Source: Lachnospiraceae bacterium (GTDB lineage Bacteria > Bacillota > Clostridia > Lachnospirales > Lachnospiraceae). From it: a stretch of DNA of 59,945 bases. Made by a program: the position numbers and the translations under genes. Where the stretch lies: the NCBI GenBank assembly GCA_017540265.1, contig JAFYBJ010000050.1, positions 1 to 59,945 of the forward strand, in the 5' to 3' direction. Of this stretch, positions 1 to 6,031 are shown piece after piece; position 1 is the first letter of the stretch; the number at the start of each line of letters is the position of its first letter. The notes below the pieces were generated by a model. That model worked only from the letters and a program-made list of their open reading frames with translations. It did not search any database and was not told the origin of the DNA.

Positions 1-767
1 ATTTCCTGAGCCAGGAAATCAAGCTTCCGCCCTACCGCTTCCTTCTTATCAAGCTCTGCCTTTACAGCCCTTATATGGCTCTTTAAGCGGACCACTTCTT
101 CATCCGTGCATATCTTATCCGCATATATCCCCACTTCGGTGATAATACGTCCTTCATCGGCTAATGCACTGCTGTCCTTTAATAATTCTTCGATCTTTGC
201 CCTGAGCCTTTCCTCATATGCCTTAAGGATCTCCGGTGAACGCTTTTCTATGACTTCAACTTTTTCAAGCATGTCATCAAGCTTCGCATCCAGATCGGCT
301 TTGAGATTTGCGCCTTCCTTTTCCCTGCATTCAACAAAATTTGCCGAAGCTAAGCGCGCCGTCTCCTCAAGCATGCTCCAGAGCATGTCCTCATCTTCTT
401 CATCCTGTGAAGCAACAAGCACATCCGGGAAACGTGCCAGTGTCGATACCCTTATATCCTCCTCCAGAGAAAAATCCTTCGACATCTCCTTCATGTAGGA
501 GAGATATTTCCCTGCGAGGGCCTTGTTGTAAGTAACATTCACACCTTTTTCGGAAAGATCTTCAAAACTGACATATACATCCGTCTTTCCTCTTTCCATA
601 TATTCCTTTAAAAGGGAACGCAACTTCCCTTCAAAAGGAGCAAGCGTACGCGGCAGCCTTATGTTCAGATCGAGATATCTGTGATTTACTGCCCTTATCT
701 CTACAGAAATCCTTCTTCCGTCTTTCTCAGTCTCGGCCCTGCCGAAACCTGTCATGCTTCTCGCCAT
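1..767 (-). CDS. yicC: YicC/YloC family endoribonuclease, 3' end cut by window
   Basis: The reading frame is open from an ATG at 767 to the left edge, so the C-terminus is missing; about 255 of the usual 290 residues are present. The N-terminus reads MARSMTGFGRAE, the hallmark start of the YicC/YloC family, followed by the conserved RAVNHRYLDLNIRLP stretch. Members of this family are reported as stress-linked endoribonucleases that act on RNA; in Firmicutes the gene commonly sits upstream of DUF370/remA, gmk and rpoZ, which would lie beyond the window. A GAGG motif five bases before the ATG supports the start. The small gene ending at 791 lies 23 bases upstream and probably shares its transcript. 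Identification is firm; cellular targets are not visible here. Confidence 0.9.
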   Translation of the reverse strand, partial: MARSMTGFGRAETEKDGRRISVEIRAVNHRYLDLNIRLPRTLAPFEGKLRSLLKEYMERGKTDVYVSFEDLSEKGVNVTYNKALAGKYLSYMKEMSKDFSLEEDIRVSTLARFPDVLVASQDEEDEDMLWSMLEETARLASANFVECREKEGANLKADLDAKLDDMLEKVEVIEKRSPEILKAYEERLRAKIEELLKDSSALADEGRIITEVGIYADKICTDEEVVRLKSHIRAVKAELDKKEAVGRKLDFLAQE

Positions 768-790
768 AAAATCCTCGTTAAAAATTTATT

Positions 791-1066
791 TTAAAACAGG
801 CCGAAAAATTTCTTTTTGCTCTTTTCACATATCTGGAGGTAATCGACTATTACCGCCCTCAGATGCTCGGCCTCATAACGGTTTACGGTGCGTGTCTTTT
901 CAACCGAATTGTTTGCTTTTTTTATAAGCTTCACCGTTATATCATTTTCTTCATACACTGCCCAGATATCATAGACATCCGATACGCCTATGGTCTTTGT
1001 ATCACTGCTGTGCAGTATCGTGGAGGCTATCTCCGCTGATTTTTCTTTAATGGCAACCTCATTCAT
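791..1066 (-). CDS. hypothetical 91-residue protein
   Basis: This small acidic-to-basic soluble protein has no signal peptide and no membrane segment. I do not recognise a family. It begins MNEVAIKEKSAEIASTIL and ends with a lysine-rich tail (KSKKKFFGLF). The predicted mix of beta strands and a C-terminal helix is inference only. The start is supported by a GGGGTG element seven bases upstream of the ATG and by a promoter-like sequence at 1094-1121. It precedes yicC by 23 bases and so is likely the first gene of the yicC operon. Function unknown. Confidence 0.7.
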   Translation of the reverse strand: MNEVAIKEKSAEIASTILHSSDTKTIGVSDVYDIWAVYEENDITVKLIKKANNSVEKTRTVNRYEAEHLRAVIVDYLQICEKSKKKFFGLF

Positions 1067-1093
1067 AGCTTTTCACCCCAGCCCTTTTGTACT

Positions 1094-1121
1094 ATTATAT
1101 ATTGCTTTTGTTTTTATGCAA
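1094..1121 (-). promoter_or_regulatory. sigma-A promoter for the 91-residue gene and yicC
   Basis: On the minus strand a TTGCAT -35 box (1116-1121), a 16-base spacer and a perfect TATAAT -10 box (1094-1099) precede the gene starting at 1066. The region between it and the tRNA terminator is AT-rich and holds no gene. Confidence 0.65.
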
Positions 1122-1153
1122 TATTTTTGAACGATATTTTTTTAAAAAAACAG

Positions 1154-1184
1154 GGTGAAAAAAGAGACCCTTTCAGGTCTCTCT
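1154..1184 (-). terminator. rho-independent terminator of the tRNA-Thr/tRNA-Pro operon
   Basis: On the minus strand, just after the tRNA-Pro 3' end, the stem AGAGACC (1176-1182) pairs with GGTCTCT (1163-1169) around a six-base loop and is followed by a run of T. It closes the tRNA transcript. Confidence 0.85.
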
Positions 1185-1188
1185 TCAG

Positions 1189-1263
1189 TCGGAGTGACAA
1201 GATTCGAACTTGCGGCCTCCGCGTCCCTAACACGGCGCTCTAGCCAAACTGAGCCACACCCCG
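1189..1263 (-). tRNA. tRNA-Pro (anticodon AGG)
   Basis: A full 75-base cloverleaf can be drawn: acceptor CGGGGTG pairing with CACTCCG (one G-U), D arm GCTC/GAGC, anticodon stem CCGTG/CGCGG with loop TTAGGGA, T arm with TTCGAAT, discriminator A. The anticodon is AGG (plus-strand 1226-1228), which decodes proline CCU. The C1-G72 pair is typical of bacterial tRNA-Pro. The CCA tail is not encoded. The A at position 34 is unusual for bacterial proline tRNA. It lies 38 bases after tRNA-Thr on the same transcript. Confidence 0.93.
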
Positions 1264-1301
1264 ATATATCCTTTTTGCACGCCGCATAACGCACGTGCTA
1301 C

Positions 1302-1374
1302 AGCTGCCGAGCGGAATCGAACCGCCGACCTCCGCATTACCAATGCGACGCTCTACCGACTGAGCCACAGCAGC
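1302..1374 (-). tRNA. tRNA-Thr (anticodon GGT)
   Basis: A full 73-base cloverleaf is visible: acceptor GCTGCTG with CGGCAGC, D arm GCTC/GAGC, anticodon stem TCGCA/TGCGG with loop TTGGTAA, T loop TTCGATT, discriminator T. The anticodon GGT occupies plus-strand 1339-1341. CCA is not encoded. It is the first gene of a two-tRNA operon. Confidence 0.94.
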
Positions 1375-1402
1375 AACTGATGACTCGCGCCACCGAGTGT
1401 TT

Positions 1403-1431
1403 ATCATAGCAAAGAATAATACAGCTGTCAA
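1403..1431 (-). promoter_or_regulatory. near-consensus sigma-A promoter of the tRNA operon
   Basis: Minus-strand TTGACA (1426-1431), 17-base spacer, TATGAT (1403-1408), about 30 bases before the tRNA-Thr start. This is the strongest promoter match in the window, as expected for stable RNA genes. Confidence 0.88.
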
Positions 1432-1456
1432 GGATATTTTTTAAAAACTTCAGATA

Positions 1457-1771
1457 TCAGTTTTTCTTTAATATGCTTTTCCTTACAACACCCTTGGGAT
1501 CAGAGATAAGTATGTAAACGACCCATATCACCATGGCAAGGGCTATGACTGATATCCCGAGAAAGAGATCATTTAACATATCCGCACCCGAAGGAACAAA
1601 ATAATCCGCTCCGTCCTCCATGTATCCGAATATAGCATCACCCATCCACATAAGAGAAGCACCCCAGAACATCCAGTTTAATATGCTGATCTTTATCTCT
1701 CTTGCCTTAGGACTCATATACCATACAAGGGTACTTGCTACAGCCGCAAAAACAGTAAGTAGCAGTGTCAT
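1457..1771 (-). CDS. small membrane protein, second of a translationally coupled pair
   Basis: This 104-residue protein has three likely membrane helices: residues 1-18, about 30-49 and about 68-90. The loop between helices two and three is acidic (GYMEDGADYFVPSGADML) and the tail is basic, which suggests the C-terminus is cytoplasmic. Its start codon overlaps the stop of the upstream gene by four bases, so the two products are probably made together and may form a complex. I do not recognise a named family with certainty; pairs of this layout occur in Clostridia, to my memory. No transport or enzyme motif is visible. Confidence 0.7.
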   Translation of the reverse strand: MTLLLTVFAAVASTLVWYMSPKAREIKISILNWMFWGASLMWMGDAIFGYMEDGADYFVPSGADMLNDLFLGISVIALAMVIWVVYILISDPKGVVRKSILKKN

Positions 1772-2124
1772 GACTTTACCCCCTTTACATCTTCAACACC
1801 TTTCTTTTCAAGGGCGTTTGAAACAAGCAGCATACCGACCCATACAAGACTTATTATGACAGCCATGGTAACACCTACCGTCCCCATCTCATGAAACATC
1901 TCCGCAGCATCCTCTGCATTTTCCATTGCAGTAAGGAAGGGAGGAAAAGGAACTACCTCACCGTGCCATAAATGCTCATACGCGAGAAGAACAGATCCGC
2001 CGGCCGATAATTTTGTAAGCCATCCGAGCTTCTCTGCAAAAGAAACCTTTCCCTTGCTCTTTGCCACTTTTTTTACTGCACCGGCTACGATCGCCTCAGT
2101 TGCAGGTACAAGAAAACATGCCAT
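1768..2124 (-). CDS. small membrane protein, first of a translationally coupled pair
   Basis: A 118-residue protein starting MACFLVPATEAIVAGAV, a helix with the PATEA motif, followed by a short basic linker (KKVAKSKGKVSF), a middle segment with GGSVLLAYEHLWHGEVVPFPPFLT, and a C-terminal helix at about residues 82-103. The histidines and glutamate in the middle segment could bind a metal or cofactor, but that is inference. The start is supported by AGGAGG seven to eight bases upstream and a TATAAT box at 2161-2166. The stop overlaps the next start by four bases. Function unknown. Confidence 0.72.
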   Translation of the reverse strand: MACFLVPATEAIVAGAVKKVAKSKGKVSFAEKLGWLTKLSAGGSVLLAYEHLWHGEVVPFPPFLTAMENAEDAAEMFHEMGTVGVTMAVIISLVWVGMLLVSNALEKKGVEDVKGVKS

Positions 2125-2160
2125 CTTTATCTCCTCCTATAACTTAAAAATAACGGCAAC

Positions 2161-2166
2161 ATTATA
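2161..2166 (-). promoter_or_regulatory. probable -10 box of the membrane-protein pair
   Basis: A perfect TATAAT on the minus strand lies 36 bases before the ATG at 2124; the -35 region is weak. It falls in the short gap after the long Rel operon, so the pair may be transcribed independently. Confidence 0.45.
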
Positions 2167-2186
2167 CACCCTTACCGGCAGAATTC

Positions 2187-2516
2187 CTATTCCGCATATA
2201 CATATTTATTTTTTGATTTTCCGCCAAGGAGCTTTACATCATCTGCGGATATATCAAGACCTTCAAGCACCTTCATTGCATCTTCAAGCTGTGCGGAATT
2301 AATGCAGAAAATGAGCTTTGTACGCTCTCCTGCAAATATCCTTGCAAAAAAGCCCGGCTCCTGCCAGCGCAGGAAATAAGAGATGCGCGCGTATTGCAGT
2401 GCCGCCTCTATCTTATGGCGGACCGCTCCCACATTCCTTTTCTTGCCGCCTCTCACCTCGCAGAGATCGATCTCATTATTTACCTTTACACGCGTCATCA
2501 TATTATCTATGTTCAT
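2187..2516 (-). CDS. hypothetical 109-residue protein at the end of the Rel operon
   Basis: A soluble, basic protein with no membrane segment. It contains a basic patch near residues 20-35 (EVRGGKKRNVGAVRHKIEAAL), and its second half resembles a small alpha/beta fold with a lysine- and tyrosine-containing tail. I do not recognise a family. It starts 13 bases after the glycosyltransferase gene stop and is the last gene in the apparent ten-gene operon. Function unknown. Confidence 0.6.
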   Translation of the reverse strand: MNIDNMMTRVKVNNEIDLCEVRGGKKRNVGAVRHKIEAALQYARISYFLRWQEPGFFARIFAGERTKLIFCINSAQLEDAMKVLEGLDISADDVKLLGGKSKNKYVYAE

Positions 2517-2529
2517 AACACACCGTTCC

Positions 2530-3252
2530 TCACAGCATTTTATTTATATTATAAAAATCCTTAAGTGCCTGTAAACCTATTCCCGTAATCTTTTTGAGAT
2601 TTATGGAATTTACTCCGCCCTGACGGTTCTTAAAACTTATCGGTCTGTAAAGCACCCTGCATTTCCTTTTGTTAAAGATCACCGATATGAGCACATTCGT
2701 AAGAAAATAATCCTTCGGGATCATATCGATATATTTTTCAAGAACAGTCCTTTTCATAAGCCGGTAAGGAGTGTTTGCATCCCTTATCCATATGCCGAAG
2801 ATCACCCTTAAAACAAGCCTTAAGGTGTTTGTCACTAATACCCTGGACATGCCGTCTTCTCTTGAGCGCCTCCAGCCTATGACCATATCATATCCTTTGC
2901 GTTTTTTCCAGAAGGGTTCAAATTCAGCAGCGCTTGTCTGACCGTCTGAATCCGTCTGGAATATATAATCTGCATCATTCTCAATGGCATATCTGTAACC
3001 GTAAAGTATGGTACCTCCATGTCCGGTATTCTTTTTGGTAAGAGGGACCATGAGAGGCCTTACCGCTGCAAGCTGTTTTATCACGGCATAGGTATCATCC
3101 TTACTTCCGTCATCAATGACCACAAGCCGGCTCTTCCCTCCCCCGTCATGGGATCTTATCACTTCATACCATTCCTTAACGACACTTCTTATATTTTCCG
3201 TCTCGTTATATGCAGGTATTATAATATAGAGTACATCATTCTTTTGCATCAC
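2530..3252 (-). CDS. family 2 glycosyltransferase, dolichol-phosphate-mannose-synthase type
   Basis: A 240-residue GT-A fold enzyme that should transfer a sugar from a nucleotide donor to a lipid or glycan. The N-terminus has the GT2 signature IIIPAYNETENI, then VVIDDGSKDDT and the acidic metal/donor motif FQTDSDGQ. The HGGTILYGYRYAIE segment is typical of DPM1-like enzymes. There are no membrane helices after the catalytic domain, unlike GtrB-type enzymes. Start: the frame opens with GTG then ATG; an AAAGG element suits either (3252 or 3249). It lies 24 bases after the phosphopantetheinyl transferase. The acceptor is unknown. Confidence 0.85.
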   Translation of the reverse strand: MMQKNDVLYIIIPAYNETENIRSVVKEWYEVIRSHDGGGKSRLVVIDDGSKDDTYAVIKQLAAVRPLMVPLTKKNTGHGGTILYGYRYAIENDADYIFQTDSDGQTSAAEFEPFWKKRKGYDMVIGWRRSREDGMSRVLVTNTLRLVLRVIFGIWIRDANTPYRLMKRTVLEKYIDMIPKDYFLTNVLISVIFNKRKCRVLYRPISFKNRQGGVNSINLKKITGIGLQALKDFYNINKML

Positions 3253-3276
3253 ATATGCCTTTCATACAGTAATGAT

Positions 3277-3936
3277 TTATTTTTCGATAAGGGCTGCGGC
3301 GCTTAGATCCCTTCCCAGGTCAAAACACTTCACCGCCATATCCCCAAAGCATTCCGTATCTAAAAAGATCTTATCCTTAAATCCCTGTTTAAAGCCTTCA
3401 CCGGTATATTTTACATACGCTTCATGAAGGCACCACAATCTGAAAAACTCCCGTATACGATGTTCCCCATCATTCTGCCCGGTCAGATATTGAGCCTCTT
3501 TTTCAGGAAAAAAACGTCCGGCGATATCCGCCCTCATCTGCCTGTGCGCCTGTATATCCACACCTATCCTTTTTTCCGCCAGGCCGGCCATCACATAGCC
3601 TTCCGTATGGGAGATCGAAATATGTAGTTTACCTTCCCCCGGGATATAAGGCATCCCTTCCGCAGTTTTTTCAACAACAAAACTGCCTGCAGCATGAGCC
3701 CTTATATATGACAGAGCCGCCTCCATGGATACATGCTCATTATCATCATACGGCTCCCCGTTTTTGTATTTTTCATAGAGATACCTAAGGAGGAAACCTG
3801 CGCAGGCTTTCTGTTTACACACATAAGGATTCGATATACCCTTAAGCTCCTCCTGCCTGCATATATCAAGGTACCGGGTATGATCCACACCTGTATCCTT
3901 TATTTTTGCGATAGCAATATATGCTCTTTCCATCAC
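3277..3936 (-). CDS. 4'-phosphopantetheinyl transferase superfamily protein
   Basis: The family transfers phosphopantetheine from CoA to a serine of carrier proteins. The central part has ISISHTEGYVMAGL and then RIGVDIQ, equivalent to the G(I/V)DIE motif, followed by FRLWCLHEAYVKYTGEG, equivalent to the WxxKEAxxK motif. Two family residues are changed: the E of GVDIE is Q and the K of KEA is H; the aspartate and the later glutamate are kept. The length of about 219 residues fits the Sfp-type enzymes. The start is probably the ATG at 3933 in a TGATG overlap with the hemZ stop rather than the GTG at 3936. No carrier protein or synthase gene is nearby. Confidence 0.85.
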   Translation of the reverse strand: MMERAYIAIAKIKDTGVDHTRYLDICRQEELKGISNPYVCKQKACAGFLLRYLYEKYKNGEPYDDNEHVSMEAALSYIRAHAAGSFVVEKTAEGMPYIPGEGKLHISISHTEGYVMAGLAEKRIGVDIQAHRQMRADIAGRFFPEKEAQYLTGQNDGEHRIREFFRLWCLHEAYVKYTGEGFKQGFKDKIFLDTECFGDMAVKCFDLGRDLSAAALIEK

Positions 3937-5387
3937 TCTTCAAAGAGCAGGCGCTTTCTGTCGATCATGGCATCAATATCCCTTATATACAGATCCACAT
4001 CTTTATGCGTATCGCACCTCTCTATCCTTCCGCTGCCGTCTTTATATACTCTCTTTGATACCGTTCCGGCTCCGAGAGCAATGATACTCTGGCTCTCTTC
4101 CATCGTGAAGATATTGTAAAAGCCGTATTTACCTTCTTTCGCAAAGCCTGTATTTTCAAGCGCCCCCGCCTGTGTCTTCTGTCTGTAGATATAATAAGGC
4201 TTCATCGAAAGAAACTCTGCCGCCTCATATGCCGCCTCCATTGCTGCATACGCATCTATACCGCTTACGGCGCCATGCTCTGCCACCCATTTCTTCATCC
4301 TTGAAGCCCTCTTTATTGAAAGCGCGTGCGCAGTAAGTGAATCCGGGGCATATCGTTTCACTTCCTCAAAGCTTTTTTGGATATCGTAAACACTCTCTCC
4401 GGGAAGGCCCAGTATCATGTCCATATTTATATTATCAAAGCCTGCTTCTCTTGCTTCATAGAAGGCCCTTTCCACATCAGCCGCAGAATGCCGCCTTCCG
4501 ATAAGCTTAAGGGTTTCCTCTTTAAATGTCTGTGGATTGACCGATATCCTGCCCACCCCTGCTTCTTTAAGAACCGAAAGCTTCTTAAGATCCAGGGAAT
4601 CGGGCCTTCCTGCTTCCACAGTAAATTCCGAAAGTCCGTTTATGTCCACAGCATCCCGTATATTATCTAAAAGGATCGAAAGCCGTCCCACATCAAGCGC
4701 CGTAGGTGTTCCTCCGCCCACGTATACCGTGCAGGGCGTACTGCCGTTTAAAAATTCCGGCAGTGCCTTAAGCTCTTTGGCGAGAGCCTCCAGATACGCA
4801 TCCAGCCTGTTTTCAAAAGCCTTTACTGGATATGATGTAAAAGAACAGTAAAGACAGGTTGAAGGACAAAAGGGTATGCCTATATAAATGCTGCATACAT
4901 TCCTGTCCTTAAAAGGCATAAGTATCTCTTTTTCGGTCCGGGCTATGCTAAGGGCAAGCTCTGACTTTTCCTGAGAAACACAGTACTTTTCGTTTAAGAT
5001 CCCCGGTATCAGTTCCGGAGCAGTATCTTCATCAAGAAGCTTCGTTACAAGCTTTGCGGGTCTCACTCCCGTAAGCGCACCCCAGGGAAGCTTCTTTTTT
5101 GTATAATCCGCAAAGCATTCATATATAAAAAGCCTGCGGACAAATTTAAGTTCTTCCGCGTCTTCTTCCTCCTTTTTTTTCTCAAAGGAAGCATCGGATA
5201 AAAGCTCCTCTCCTCCGTAAAATCCAAGAAAGATCGAGGCATCATCTTCCCTGTAAACGATACTGTCATTTACAGCCGCAATATCTTCTCCTATGACCGG
5301 CTTAAGCTCTTTTTCAGGGAAGAAAGACGATGCATAGGCGTACAGATCATATTCATATATTTCTTTTTCAATGAGCAGTCTTATCAT
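3933..5387 (-). CDS. hemZ: HemZ-type radical SAM coproporphyrinogen dehydrogenase
   Basis: A 484-residue radical SAM protein. The 4Fe-4S motif is CPSTCLYC (CX3CX2C), preceded by the typical IYIGIPF and followed by SF. Downstream are YVGGGTPTAL, the SAM-binding glycine motif, and FTVEAGRPD, RISVNPQTF and DMILGLPGE, all characteristic of the HemN/HemZ family. The roughly 165-residue N-terminal extension before the cluster distinguishes HemZ from HemN and HemW. The family is annotated as oxygen-independent coproporphyrinogen III oxidation, although the true reaction of HemZ in Clostridia is uncertain. The start overlaps the stop of the upstream hydrolase by four bases (ATGA), so it is translationally coupled. 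Confidence 0.9.
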   Translation of the reverse strand: MIRLLIEKEIYEYDLYAYASSFFPEKELKPVIGEDIAAVNDSIVYREDDASIFLGFYGGEELLSDASFEKKKEEEDAEELKFVRRLFIYECFADYTKKKLPWGALTGVRPAKLVTKLLDEDTAPELIPGILNEKYCVSQEKSELALSIARTEKEILMPFKDRNVCSIYIGIPFCPSTCLYCSFTSYPVKAFENRLDAYLEALAKELKALPEFLNGSTPCTVYVGGGTPTALDVGRLSILLDNIRDAVDINGLSEFTVEAGRPDSLDLKKLSVLKEAGVGRISVNPQTFKEETLKLIGRRHSAADVERAFYEAREAGFDNINMDMILGLPGESVYDIQKSFEEVKRYAPDSLTAHALSIKRASRMKKWVAEHGAVSGIDAYAAMEAAYEAAEFLSMKPYYIYRQKTQAGALENTGFAKEGKYGFYNIFTMEESQSIIALGAGTVSKRVYKDGSGRIERCDTHKDVDLYIRDIDAMIDRKRLLFEE

Positions 5388-6031
5388 ACAAAAAAAGGAT
5401 TACCGAGCCTTTCATCACCTATAGTAGTAAATCCGCCGTGTCCCGGAAGCACTGAGGTATCATCAGGAAGCGGCGAGAGCTTCTCCCTTATACTTCTTGA
5501 AAGGGCCGCACCGCTGCCCCCCGGCAGATCCGTGCGCCCGACAGATCCTTCAAACAAAGTATCTCCCGATATAAGCAGCTTATCTTCTTTGAAATAATAA
5601 CAGACACTTCCGGGCGTATGTCCCGGTGTTGCTATCACGCTGCAGGAAAGAGAAAGACCGTTTTCGCCAAAGTTTAGCACATCGCCGTCCTTCACATAGA
5701 CATCCGGTCTTACAACCGAAGGCATACCCGTAAACATTAAGGATGCATTGGCTTCGGGAGAAGCCGCCATTTCCTTATCATCCTCAGGGCAGTATATCTT
5801 TGCTCCGGAAAGTGCCTTTAATTCATCACCTCCGGAAATATGATCAAAATGGGCATGCGTAAGGAGTATGGCGCTTATCTCAAGCCCCCTTGCCTTAACC
5901 TCTTCAAAAAGATATCTTCCGTTATCCGCGGGATCTATAAAGATGCAGTGATCCGCGCCTTCCCTGAATATATAATAGCAATTGGTGCCCACAGGCCCTG
6001 CCATGATATGTCCGACACAAAGTTTTTTCAT
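5384..6031 (-). CDS. metallo-beta-lactamase-fold hydrolase (glyoxalase II-like)
   Basis: A 215-residue single-domain MBL-fold enzyme. The metal motif is THAHFDHISG (HxHxDH), followed by TPGHTPGSVCYY, the bridging aspartate in ISGDTLFEGSVGRTDLPGG, and the final histidine in LPGHGGFT. The FEGSVGRTDLPGG segment is typical of the hydroxyacylglutathione-hydrolase-like subgroup that commonly accompanies rel and hemZ in Firmicutes. The substrate is not deducible; Clostridia usually lack glutathione, so a thioester of another thiol is possible. It overlaps rel upstream and hemZ downstream by four bases each. Confidence 0.88.
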   Translation of the reverse strand: MKKLCVGHIMAGPVGTNCYYIFREGADHCIFIDPADNGRYLFEEVKARGLEISAILLTHAHFDHISGGDELKALSGAKIYCPEDDKEMAASPEANASLMFTGMPSVVRPDVYVKDGDVLNFGENGLSLSCSVIATPGHTPGSVCYYFKEDKLLISGDTLFEGSVGRTDLPGGSGAALSRSIREKLSPLPDDTSVLPGHGGFTTIGDERLGNPFFV

